Of a stretch of DNA of 64,000 nt, positions 11,614 through 23,641 are shown piece by piece. The position numbers and the translations under genes are program-made. The stretch spans positions 3,627,138 to 3,691,137 of the forward strand of contig NC_030987.1 of assembly GCF_000149955.1 (NCBI RefSeq). The letters run 5' to 3'. The notes beneath the pieces are model-generated. The model searched no databases and was not told where the DNA came from. It saw only the letters and a program-made list of their open reading frames with translations. This stretch comes from Fusarium oxysporum f. sp. lycopersici 4287 (taxonomy: Eukaryota > Ascomycota > Sordariomycetes > Hypocreales > Nectriaceae). Each line of letters starts with the position of its first letter. Positions within the stretch are counted from its first letter, which is position 1.

Positions 11614-14255
11614 TCACTTCTTCTCCGGTTGTTGCGAGTTGGCTGGCGGTTCCAAGATATGAGTGTGATTGTCAGCTGGGACAACCTCACCGTGGTCAAA
11701 TTGTTGGCAAATGACTGTATCTGCAACCCATGGCTCCTGAAGAATCTCATCCATTCGGGCACGAGTCTTGGGGTTAAGATCAAGCATTCTGCTAATGATG
11801 TGTCTGCTTTCCCTAGGCAGCAGACGCAAAATACGCCATGGGCCACGGATGACTTCTTTCTTATCACCACTCGACTGTGTCTTAGAGTCCTTCGAGTCGG
11901 TCGTCGAGCTGGCCTCTTTTGAGGTTGCCTCTTCTTTTTGCTCATGATGAGTATGTTTCTTTGTCTCATCCTCAGCCAAAAAGTCTCGCGCTGGCGTGGT
12001 GGTCAAATCATTCGTTGACTTTGAGGGTACAATTAGCTTCCTGGGGTCGTGTCCTGGAGTCGGGTCCGCCGCGAACAACTTGTTGGGACATCGTCTTTCA
12101 TATAACTTGGCCGAAATGGTTGTTCCCGTAGGTCTTCGCGCGTTTTCCGAGTAATCGGTGACGCGACGCAATTGTTGCTTGCCGTCCCCTGCAGAAGTTG
12201 CTGTAGCTCGGGTGCGAGATAAGGGTCAGAGCCGACAATACCTGACACCAGTTAGCCAATGTCCTCACACTTTATTGGTGAAGAAATCTACCTTTTGCGG
12301 GTACAGTGTCTGTCTCAAATGGGTATTTGAAGACGTGGGCACTGCCAAAATCGATGATCTTCATGATACCCTTGGAGCTCACCACCACATTATCCAGCTT
12401 CAGATCGCGGTGGGCAAGGCCCACGCTATGCAGATAAGTCACGCCATTGAGGATTTGCAGGAAGCAGCACGTTATCTCTTCCCGGGACATCCGACCGGTC
12501 ATAACGATTGCAAAGAGATCAAACGGTGCATATTCCATCACTTCATACCAACGCCCCTTTTCTTGAAGAATGTCCAACGTTTCGATGATGTTGCCGTGGT
12601 GAAGGGTCGATCCAACGCAAAATTCGGCTGTCACTTTCTTGTTGTACTCTTTTTCGGTTTCGTATGTGTGTCTTGCACGGAACTCCTTGACTGCAAATAC
12701 GGTACCGTCGTCCTTGCGCTTCATCAGTCTCACCGAGCCACCCGCGCCGGAGCCCAGAAATTTTCCGAGCTTACCGTACTTGGAAGACAACCCATGATCA
12801 TCTCCAAAAGGCAATTGCTGGGTCGATTTGGAAGCTGCAGCTTTCGTGCCGAGCTTGATCGATGGTGCTGGTGACGACTCTCTCTTCTTGTTGTGGTGTC
12901 CGCCCTTGCGGAAAAATCGTTTTAAATCTGCCATTGAGCCGTGTCCGGGCTGAAGATTGCCAGTCGAGACGCTATCATTCGGTGCAAGCTCTTCACTACT
13001 GTTCCTTGCACTACCAAAGATTGACGATCCGCGCTTCTCGTTCAGATTTGACTTGGACCCGTGGGGAGAGCCATGCTTCTTCTTGCGCGAGAAGATGAAC
13101 CTGGGGTCGATTGAGTGCTTTGTTGTATGTGCTGCTGGTGCAGGTCGTCGGCCTTTGGCGTAGGGATCGTTGATGTCACCGCCAGGAGTAAATGGCTTAG
13201 AGTAGAAGTTTGACGCTGAGCTTCGGGACGGACTAGATTCTCGAGAAGCAGGCACAGAACCAGGTCCTACTCCAAACATGCCTCGACGATGGGACTGGTG
13301 CTGCTCTTCAGCGGAAGAAGCCCTACGGACCGCATGATCGGAAGCAGCTCGAGGAGCTGAAGGTCTTCTATCGGGAGCTGGTGAAGCCTTTTCATGCGAT
13401 GACGATGCCTGTGGGGTGATAACCGGGGGTTCATTCGTCTTGGCCACTTCCTTACCCTTCTTATCCGAACTAGCCTGGCCGGATCCCGCGGGAGTTAGGG
13501 GAGGGGAAGCCAACGTAGAGACTTGAGGGCTGGTATGCGGGGATTGGAAGGTGGCAGAGGTGGGTGTGGGCAATCTGGTAGACTGTCCGGATTCATCCTC
13601 ATGCGATGGGACCTACAATGACATCAGTTAGCGTTAGTCACAAAACCTTCAATTATGGCAACGCAGTGACAACGTCGCAAAGCTCAAATGCCACAATCAA
13701 ATTGCCGGTAGTAATTACAGTGGAATTTGATCGAGAGCACTCTCCAAAAGCTGGCGAAGCGTGAATACACAGAAAGGGGGTCATACTCGGGAAGGTGGGA
13801 GCGAGAAAGCTTCAAATTGGCAGTTGTTCAAGCGCAATTCTTGTAACGGTCGGCCGTGGAGAGACTTTGTGAACGCTTTAAGCTGATCGGCAGTAACTTC
13901 GGTGAAAGGGCTTGACTGGTCGTGCTCTTCATGCTCTGGGTTCGACGATGACGGGTCAACGGCGGCGGGTTGGGTAGGTGATATCTCCTGAACGGCGGAT
14001 GAGAAGCGAACGCCGGAGGCGTCTTCAGATGCATCGTCCTTGTCTCCAATTGACTCTTGAGGTTTCTGAACAGGCTCTGAAGCTTCTATCATATCTACGA
14101 TTAGCGATTGTATCACAACCATCGTTTCGCAGTGCTTCAGTGCGCCGAGCAGAAGATCAAGGTGGGGCAGAATAGGCTCGGCAGAACCGGAAGATAGACT
14201 TACCAGAGACACCCTGGGAGCGAGGAAGCTCCTGGGGAGGATTTGAAGAACTCAT
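11614..14255 (-). CDS. Hrk1/Hal5-type Ser/Thr kinase with broken catalytic core
   Basis: Exons 14204-14255, 13787-14094, 12292-13612 and 12241 onward join in frame. About 330 N-terminal residues are Ser/Pro-rich and look disordered. The kinase domain follows with the Gly loop [33 protein letters not shown] and GSDPYLAPE. The downstream end is equally typical of the Hrk1/Rtk1/Oca2 group ([13 protein letters not shown], then [18 protein letters not shown] and EPWV). The 125 bp between APE (ending 12207) and KLF (starting 12080) do not encode the expected helix-F region with its DxW motif, and the two sides are in different frames. No TGG codon exists there in any minus-strand frame. As read, translation from exon 4 would stop near 12033. 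In yeast this group regulates plasma-membrane transporters. The gene is either damaged or misassembled here. Confidence 0.7.
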
Positions 14256-16839
14256 CGGATTAGAAATGGATGCTTTGATGGGATATGGGCAAAGTAACCA
14301 AAAAGCAACCACAGTCGTAATATGATGAGGGTGGTAAGAAGAAGCGAGACTCAGCAGAGTAAGAGTTGCGACGACGATGATAAAAGAGGACGGACATGGC
14401 CCGCACTACTACCTCACTATGTACCTAGTGGGGGGATCCACTTTGTTTCCTTCTCTCCCACCTTTTGAGGACAGTCCGAGTGGTGGTCTTCCCTTTTTGC
14501 TGGGCTGGGCTACGGGCAATAGTTAGCGTTTAGGAGGTCCTTCTACGGCAATGCTGGTGCTAGAAACACGCTAGATGTGCGCTAAAAACTGTTTTCTGGC
14601 AGCTGGTGATTCCCTTAGGTACAGTACGATGGGGGTCAAAAGCTGAGGCTTGTTCGGACATATGCGAATATTTAAGTTGAAGATGAGTCCGTGTTGATCA
14701 TGAGTCAACGTGTACGCCGTATTCATCTGATCACTTTTCCCAACAGAAGCACCCCCTATCGTCAGCTTTTAACTTATCTTTACTGCTGATAGCTTGACTG
14801 AAGTGGTATAGTAAGCACTGAGTATCATGTACCTCGACTTACGAAGCTCTCCCTGATCTCATGGTCCTGGCGCGCATCACTAGACAGGGCTCCTTGTCAA
14901 GAGAAAAATTCAACATATGAGTATGAATAATGGAAGCAGTCCAATGCCCACGGATAATCACAATTGCATTGCATTGGGTTACAAAACAATTTCCTCGTTG
15001 GGTTGGAAAACCTTCTTGTGACTATGACTCAACTCCTCTTACACTGAGGGTGCCACCAACAGCCATACATCCATAGCATGTGCACTAACGATGCAGAGAT
15101 CGGGAAGACGGTTAGTTCTCCGGTATTGAAGTTCACTTCACACAAACATTTCGAGATCCGTGAATATGACCCCCTGTCAAACTCAACGATCTGACCCGAT
15201 TTAGGCTCTCGCTCAGCTTCGTTCCCTAGTCGACGTATCCATAAGGATATTTACAAGCTTGATTGATATAGCGGTGTCTTGAAGTAATACGATTAACACG
15301 AGAAGCTCCAACATGGATGATATCTAACGTTACTTGAGCTACTACGAGTGTAAACTCCGTTATGGTGCCGCGGCCTTTGTGTAAGTGACCCATGTGTCAG
15401 TGAGCCTCACCCAAGAAAACGTGTGAGACACAATGTGTGACAATGTCGAGTATCACCTGCTTCTAGAAACATGGAAGGCGAGAATTTTTCATCCCTTCAA
15501 GCTTAATACGTAACATAAAGCCAGGTCCAAGCCCAGCCCAGTCACAGCGGAGCTCCCGGCCAAGTTTCGGTCGCCTCCAAGCCTCCAAGTTGCAAGAATC
15601 TTTTTATCCCTTCATTAACAACTAGTCAAGTATACTTCAAATAAGCAACCCCACTAATTTAAATATCGAAAAGGTTTTTGTTCCTTGGGCTATTCCAGTG
15701 TAAGCAACAAGTCCCGTGTCAAGCTCAATTCTTATTTAGGGCCATACGCAAGCCGCCTGGCCTTACGCGTGTTGGTGTCCAGTTTACGTATTTCCGGTCT
15801 TGCTAAAGTGGTTTCAGTGGCAATGGAAGTCGAACTTTTCCATAAAGGTCAAGTCAACAGATGGGGCCATAAGGATATCTCGATCTTCAGACTTTTTATG
15901 TGATCACCTGTTACAGTCAGGAACTGGCCCCAGAAGATCTGTCAAGACGTCGATCTTCCGTTGTGCCCGGAGATCTCGAGGCTTTATTGTCTCAGGATCC
16001 TATCAAGTCGTTTCATTTTTCCTGTCTCATCACTAGGACATTTACCCAGTCCTCAGAGTTGCAGAACTCGGGACTCTGAATTAGAGGGCTAGAAACAATC
16101 ATTTCAAGATTCTGCTAAATTTAGGATGACATTATCCTAAAATATCCTAAACTCGTCTAATTATTATCTAGGGAGACGATCCTATATTTTCTGTCTCCCT
16201 CTAGCTACTTAGTGCAATTGAACACAGAGTGTGGCATAGAAACATATTGCCAAGCATCGACGACACAGCATATGAACCAATGGTTTCAATGATAGTTTGA
16301 TGCACATATAATCATGATCTGAGATGCATCGTACATGGGATGCAGTCATATGTATTCCACACGACTTCATTGGTTTCAACGGGATACGAGACTTCATGCA
16401 AGCCACGCGTAAGGTGGATCGAGAGTATTTCCTGGATAAGTGCCTACTCACGTACTAATAGAGGCACGTGAGGTGCTGACGATTTGCGAATTGTTAAGAC
16501 CAGATCAACTTCACATGTCTTGCCTCATGACATCGGACAACGACCGTCTGTGATCACTCACTTAGCCTTCAAGTGCTGAACCACGTTCATGTCCATCTTC
16601 TCACATCAATGCCATCGAAATAAGCCTGATATAAGATCGGCCTGCCCGACACACGCAATTGTGAAAGAAAAACCAGTATTTCGCCTTTTGAACGCTGAAT
16701 AGATGCATCGTGAAATTCTTCCTCTGGTCAGAGGCCCAACTCCCTATCCATAAACTGTTGTACAAGTATAATATCTGGTTGGAGATCTTCGTACACACCA
16801 CATTCTGTGGTCTTTTATTTTCATTTCGTAGTCATGCCC
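14256..16839. other. Intergenic, about 2.6 kb, with an AT-rich relic-like part
   Basis: The first 250 bp are the kinase leader. Between about 16040 and 16210 the composition turns AT-rich, with near-repeats such as ATCCTAAAATATCCTAAAC and an imperfect inverted pair (CAGAGT..ACTCTG) near 16055-16080. This could be a decayed element, but no terminal repeats or transposase remnant were found. No gene was recognised. Confidence 0.35.
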
Positions 16840-17354
16840 CTAAGCCACCACTTCAATTCCCATCGTCTTCGCTTGATAAATGACCGATCTGCAAAGTCCC
16901 TCCAGCGATAGGCCTGAAAGTCGGAGCTCAGTCTGCTTAATCTTTGCAATTTCATAAATGTGCTTCAGGGATAGAGTGCCGACAGTCTCATGCCCGGGCT
17001 TACTGACACCCTTTCGCTTGCCCTTCTTTCCCATGGGAGCTTCGACGGCGTTAAGGAGAAGCCATGAGGTGTGCGGTGTTCGGACGTCAAAGGTAAATGA
17101 TCGGTCGGGGCGGACGGTAACTCGGCATGGCATTGGTGTTCCAGTGATAATATGGGCAGTTCGCGCGTTGAATTCCTGAGCGCAAGTTAGCAAACAATTG
17201 ACGTCTGAGCTCATATAACACTGACCTTACAAAAGTCCATAGACTTTACACCCTTGGAACCGAGAGCAGGACCAACAGGAGGACTAGGACTAGCCTGTCC
17301 AGCTCCCACGATCAGCTTCACGATTTGATCAACGCCGCCTCGACCCTTTGACAT
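16840..17354 (-). CDS. MRPL19: Mitochondrial large-subunit ribosomal protein uL11m (L11 family)
   Basis: Exons 17226-17354 and 16840-17175 with a 50 bp intron encode 154 aa. The N-terminal half has the L11 hallmark order: [20 protein letters not shown], then [12 protein letters not shown] joined across the intron to EFNART. The C-terminal rRNA-binding domain ends with [12 protein letters not shown] and a [16 protein letters not shown] tail, seen here as [13 protein letters not shown]11 binds the GTPase-associated region of large-subunit rRNA. The absence of a long presequence is common for this protein. It diverges from KRR1 across a 376 bp shared promoter. I consider the family assignment secure and the yeast symbol an orthology inference. 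Confidence 0.93.
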
Positions 17355-18744
<1,390 letters not shown>

Positions 18745-18951
18745 ACAAAAAGGAGCATCATATTATGTGGATGGGCAACTGGTGTGAGTTGTTTCAATCT
18801 CATGTACAAGCTCTCGAGGTGTATGATACCCTGAAAATCTCGGCGTTCTTGATGTCTCTATTTAAGGATTAATAGCTAAGAAAAATGTGCTTTCAATTTC
18901 TGATTCTACGTTCGTGAAGAGGCTTTGTATATGCCTTGTTGATTATAATAT

Positions 18952-20099
18952 CTAGAGCTTTGAGGGCGACTCACTTCCTGAATCCCACTCGATTACTAGC
19001 TTACCAAACTGCTTCCCCTGATCCATGTCTTTGAACAGGTCATCAACCCCTTGAAGATTATCGAGCCCCTTGATCGTTCTGCTGATGACGGGTCGAATCT
19101 TCTTCTCGTTAACAAAGGTTACCATATCCCGGAACTCCTTGCGGGAGCCCATCGTTGAACCCTTGAGCTCGATATTCTGCAGATTCGCGGCCATCAGCCA
19201 GTCCATCTTGGGAGACACGGTCATGCCGTACTGCACAATTACACCGCCAGCCTTGAGTAGTCGTACAGTCTTGCCCACGATTTCACCGCCTGCACCATCG
19301 ATTACAGCATCGAGATATGGCCTATCGGCTGGTAGCTGTGCTCGAAGCTCCTTGTCCCAGGCTTCGTTCTTGTAAATGACTCCACCTTTGGCGCCCATCT
19401 TCTTGGCCTTTGTGATCTTAGCTTCGTCGCCGGATGTGACGAATACATTGCAACCCATTGCTACACCGAACTGAAGGACCTGGAGCGCGACACCGCCACC
19501 AATGCCTGTGATAAGAATGTTTGAGCCAGAGAAAGCAGCATTGCTCTTTGTAACAAGAGCGCGCCAACCCGTGACACCAACAAGAGGTAGAGCTGCTCCC
19601 TCAGCGGGTGTGAGGTGTTCAGGAGCAGGCTCAACTTCTTCCTCTGAGACTACGATGTAGTCCTGAGCGGTACCGACCTCGGTGAGTTTGGAACCACCTG
19701 TGACTGCAAACTTGCGACTATCCTCTGGAGCGGCAGGGTCTGATTCCCAGCCACGCATGGGAGTGAGAATGACCGGCTTGTTGAGGAGGTTCTTACGGGT
19801 GACATTGCTTCCTAAGGCGACCACAGTGCCATAGCCATCTGCTAGAATTGGGTTGGTGAAGGAAATGGCTGGGTAGAGATGACGGCGCATAAAAAGATCA
19901 CGGTGGTTGAGTGCCGCCGCGGAGAGGTTGACAAGGACCTCATTTGGACCTGGAGTTGGCTTTGGAACTTGCTTTACTTGAAGTCTATATGTCATATTAG
20001 CAATTGGCTCTCCATGTACAAAGAAGGTAGTTCTGACGGATAATAGACCTTTCCAGGCTTTGCGCCTTCGATTTGCTGTAGGGTGAGAGCTCGAGGCAT
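18952..20099 (-). CDS. MDR-superfamily zinc-type alcohol dehydrogenase-like / quinone oxidoreductase
   Basis: Exons 20038-20099 and 18952-19984 with a 53 bp intron encode 364 aa. The GroES-like N-domain contains PKPTPGPNEVLVNLSAAALN and HRDLFMRRHLYP. The Rossmann part contains ILITGIGGGVALQVLQFGVA followed by VFVTSG. Structural-zinc cysteines are absent and no catalytic zinc triad is evident, so a zinc-independent NAD(P)H oxidoreductase is more likely than a true alcohol dehydrogenase. The physiological substrate cannot be deduced. The frame stays open upstream to an ATG at 20294, which would add 65 residues with an Arg-rich composition. I prefer 20099 because MPRALTLQQ is where homology-like sequence begins. 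Confidence 0.85.
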
Positions 20100-21185
20100 G
20101 GTTGCGGCTGTGATGTCGCCAATTGTTGTTGGTCGAGTATTTCTGATAGATATGGAGAACTTTCGGTAATAGCGGTTCAAAAAAGGTTCGATCTCGGCTA
20201 TTGAGTGAAGACTTGTTGAAGCTTGCAAGTTAGAACGACATAGAGATCTCATAGCCATTGGCCCCGCATCGTAGACCTCGGCATTCAGATGCACCTAAAG
20301 TAGCAACTATATACGGCCGATCTGAATGCTACAAGAGCTTTGAAATCAAAGTCAGTGTTTTGATTAATAATGTTAAATGCGGCTATTATTTCTTTTCTGG
20401 GGTTTCTTAAGATCTAACTACCAAGCTATCTTCTAATCAACAACAATTCATGATTCTTGGTGAAATCGTGTGATAGAATGAGCATGAATATGTGAAGTAA
20501 TGGATAGAAAAGGTTATTCAGATAAGGTTTCATACACAGCGAGAGCGGTATGAGAACTAACTGTTTACCTTCTTATTTATGACAGAAAAGAACAATGAGA
20601 AGTTCATTTCGACTCAGCTGAAGACATATGCAGTAACTGTTCGCTGGCATGAGCATAAGTGTAATGCTAACAGTGTACCCTATACGTCTATGTAACTGAA
20701 TTATGCCCTGAACTGTATATGTTCTGTCAAACTTTGGAATCATTGATATACATGTATATCCATGGATGTATATATCGGATTTTAAGAGATGTCCTGTGCT
20801 TATGAGGAATAGTAGTCTCGTCTATTGTCTTTCACTACTTATCTCAAACAGGACTATCTGACTTTGTATGGCGTCAACCTCACTAACACTGGCGCTAACA
20901 TCGAAATCTTCTTGCGTGAATAGAATTCCTCAATTGACATAGCAATTAAGGATTATTAGAGTAACTATTTTCACAAGCTTGACATGGACTGAGAAGATTA
21001 CCATAAGAATATAAACCGAAGCTTGCTGGCTTGAAATGTTGCATTGCTGCACGCACTACGCAACCTTACTCTATATCTAGATGCTTACCGACGGTCCGAA
21101 AACCGGCATCATAGTTATATCAAACTAACAAACATCAACACCAACGCTGTTTGAACCATCAGCTAAACGCCGCTGAAATTTTCAT
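20100..21185. other. Intergenic, divergent oxidoreductase / YeeE-like promoter region
   Basis: About 1.1 kb of moderately AT-rich sequence between two divergent genes. The 5' 200 bp could be coding if the oxidoreductase uses an upstream ATG. ATATACATGTATATCCATGG near 20745-20765 is a short palindromic AT tract. No other gene was seen. Confidence 0.4.
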
Positions 21186-22210
21186 ATGGCCGCATTATTC
21201 TCGGGCGCCGTCTACGGCGCCTCTACGATAGCCGCGGGCGTCTATTTGCCCTCAACAATCATCAATCAGTTCAAGTTCCAGGATTGGCATATGCTGCAAA
21301 CCTCTCTTGGTGCAGTTGCAAGCAGCGCGTGAGTAGTCACACCTACAAAGACACGAGAAGAAGCTAATACTTGATAAGTATCATATATAAAGTCGCTGAA
21401 AGATACGGCTACGTTAAGCTTAAACCCAGAAGTTCATCACCGATCGGACTCTTTGGACAGTATGACGGTAACGTCATAGGCGGATTCCTCCTTGGAGCTG
21501 GCATGGCTCTTTCAGGATCCTGTCCAGGTACTCTGTTCGCACAAGTTGGAGCTGGCCTGAGGACTGGCTTCTATACTCTTGGAGGAGCTATTCTTGGTGG
21601 CCTAGCTTACACAGGATATGTCGCGCAAGCAGCCAAGACTCAGAGGGAGAAAGCGGGTGTGCAGCCCGAGACGGTAACTATCGATGAGAACCTCGGGCTT
21701 TCCAACGATACAACAGTTGCTCTCTTCGAATCTGTTTGCTTATCTATCATTGGTGCTTCTGTTGCCTACACTACTGGCTCCGATTGGTCACTTTTCTCAG
21801 CCGGCGGTGGCCTCTTCATCGGTCTCTCACAGCTTTTCTCTATTCTTGTCCGTCGCTCTATGATCGGCATATCAGGCTCATATGAAGAAGTCGGAAATCA
21901 CTTCTGGTGGCTCACGCGAGACGCGCCCTGGCCAACAAGTCGACAGAACACCTTATTCGCCGTGGGAATGACAAGTGGTGCGTGGGTTCTTGCAAAGGTG
22001 CTCCCTTCATTCGTCAAGGGCCATGTCGTCGAGACAGAGCCGTTGCTTGCTGGAGTTGGTGGATTTTTGATGATTGTAGGATCAAGGCTGGCGGGAGGAT
22101 GTCCTTCTGGACATGGCGTTAGTGGTTTATCGTTGATGTCGACATCAAGTCTTGTCACTATGAGCACTGCGTTTGCTGCTGGAAGCTTGGTTGCTCCATT
22201 GTTTCATTAG
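21186..22210 (+). CDS. YeeE/YedE-family (DUF395) sulfur-compound transporter-like membrane protein
   Basis: Exons 21186-21328 and 21379-22210 with a 50 bp intron (GTGAGT donor, GCTAAT branch) encode 324 aa. The protein is strongly hydrophobic with about eight to nine membrane segments. It carries the two family repeats, each with a buried cysteine motif: GMALSGSCPGTLFAQVGAG in the first half and SRLAGGCPSGHGVSGLSL near the end. Bacterial relatives take up thiosulfate, with these cysteines relaying the substrate; fungal members are little studied. Its convergent neighbour, about 100 bp away, is a RidA-like gene. Function in sulfur uptake is inferred from the family only. Confidence 0.88.
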
Positions 22211-22310
22211 ACTAGGTTGGATATACAAAATTTATGGTTGCCTATATGAAACATGACCTGACTCTTTGTTCTTGACCACGGAGGAATCCTGTAGTGCCGG
22301 AGCAGAACAT

Positions 22311-22767
22311 CTATTCCTTCTTATCCCCACAGCCAATTCTCGCAGTAACTTCAATCTCAATCTTCATCTCCTCCTTCATCAATGAGGACTGGATCATGGT
22401 TGCAGCAGGACGAACATCGCCAAACCACTTCTTCAACACTGGCCAAGTCTTTGGGAAGTCATCGCGGTCAGGGAGGATATAGTGAACTCGAACGACCTCG
22501 GAGACCGAAGCACCGGCATCTTTCAGAGCAGCGGCGATGTTGGTCATGGTTTGGTCGGCCTGCTCGGCAACATCTGACGAAATAACTCCAGTCTTATAAT
22601 CATAACTGCAATAGGTAGTTAGCTCTATTTCGAATTCTCAGGAAGAGTGGAATTGCTGACCCAGTCGTGCCACTGACAAAAACCCAATCGCCAGTCACGA
22701 CAGCTCGTGAATATCCGATGAGCTCTTCAAAGGCAGAGCCAGAGCTGATGTTCTGACGGGAAGTCAT
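22311..22767 (-). CDS. RidA/YjgF/UK114-family protein
   Basis: Exons 22661-22767 and 22311-22605 with a 55 bp intron encode 133 aa, standard for the family. Features include SRAVVTGDWVFVSGTTGYDY across the splice, QADQTMTNIAAALKDAGAS, VVRVHYILPDRDDF and the C-terminal IEIEVTARIG. RidA proteins are trimeric and hydrolyse reactive enamine/imine intermediates of amino acid metabolism. However, the usual substrate-binding arginine (R of RP.R near the C-terminus) appears here only as VRPAATM, so a divergent substrate is possible. The gene is convergent with the YeeE-like gene. Confidence 0.88.
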
Positions 22768-23050
22768 TGTAATTGAGGTAAATATTATTGATATACAGAT
22801 AATATCAAAGATGCAATGGAAAGAAGGCAAAAGCGCATTTTGAGGGAAGATATAGGAGGCCGTGAGTCACTTACACCAGGCTATTCCTATTGCTTGCTGG
22901 GGTGGGTCGCTTGACCAATTCGAGGAGGCGGAAGCTCATATATTCGCGCGCAAGAGGTAGGTATTTCATTGATTTCATGACAATCATAATGCCAGTCCAC
23001 ACTGTAGTATACATATTTTACACCATGCACTTAGACATGCATCCAATCCT
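22768..23050. other. Short intergenic, RidA promoter / AIM41 3' flank
   Basis: A 283 bp spacer between two minus-strand genes with no recognisable element. Confidence 0.4.
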
Positions 23051-23641
23051 TTAGCCAGTGAGCTCCTTGACCATCTTGGCCAACTCCTTTCTGTCGACAT
23101 CCTTGCCCTCGAGAGCACCAGACAATCGCTTCATGACATCGCCCATGATGGACTTGGCTTGGGTGCCAGCAGCCTTTGAAGCCTCAACAGCATCCTGCAC
23201 CATAGCCTTGAGCTGAGCCTCGGTCAAGCTCTCGACTCCGCTGTTGGCAAGGTACTCATTCAGCACCTTGATCTGATCCTCCTCCTTTTGAACAAGATCC
23301 TCACGGTTGGCAGCCTTGGCCTCAGCGGCAGCATCCTGAGAGCTCTTTTGGATCTTGCGGATCAAAGCAACGAGCTGGACATCTGTCTTGATGGGAGTTG
23401 AGGTCTTGGAAGCGTTGAGGTTGGCGGACATGATAGCTCGGAGAACGGTCAGGCGAGGAGTATCCTTGGCACGCATGGCGGTTTTGAGATCGGCCTTGAG
23501 CTTGGACAGCAGAGGAGGGGGTGCATCTTCGGTAGATGTTGAGTAGAATCGGCAGACAGAGACTCGGTTGATGGGCTGACGAAGAGTAGGCTGCGACATG
23601 CGCAGAGCCCGGAATAGTTGCATCGATTGTTTTGCTGACAT
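23051..23641 (-). CDS. AIM41: Aim41, mitochondrial YqeY-domain protein
   Basis: A single exon encodes 196 aa. The first ~40 residues are basic and Ser/Thr-rich (MSQPTLRQPINRVSVCRFYS), a probable mitochondrial presequence. The YqeY/GatB-like helical domain follows: LKADLKTAMRAKDTPRLTVL, LRAIMSANLN, ALIRKIQKSSQDAA and GDVMKRLSGALEGKDVDRKE. YqeY domains resemble the C-terminal tRNA-interacting part of GatB amidotransferase subunits. In yeast the gene was named for altered mitochondrial inheritance, and its biochemical role is unknown. The length and domain order match fungal orthologues. Confidence 0.92.
   Translation of the reverse strand: MSAKQSMQLFRALRMSQPTLRQPINRVSVCRFYSTSTEDAPPPLLSKLKADLKTAMRAKDTPRLTVLRAIMSANLNASKTSTPIKTDVQLVALIRKIQKSSQDAAAEAKAANREDLVQKEEDQIKVLNEYLANSGVESLTEAQLKAMVQDAVEASKAAGTQAKSIMGDVMKRLSGALEGKDVDRKELAKMVKELTG

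Noticed and set aside
12082..12206. Simple inversion as the explanation for the broken kinase segment
   Set aside because: Reading the segment in reverse complement restores neither the DxW motif nor an open frame; a stop appears within eight codons.
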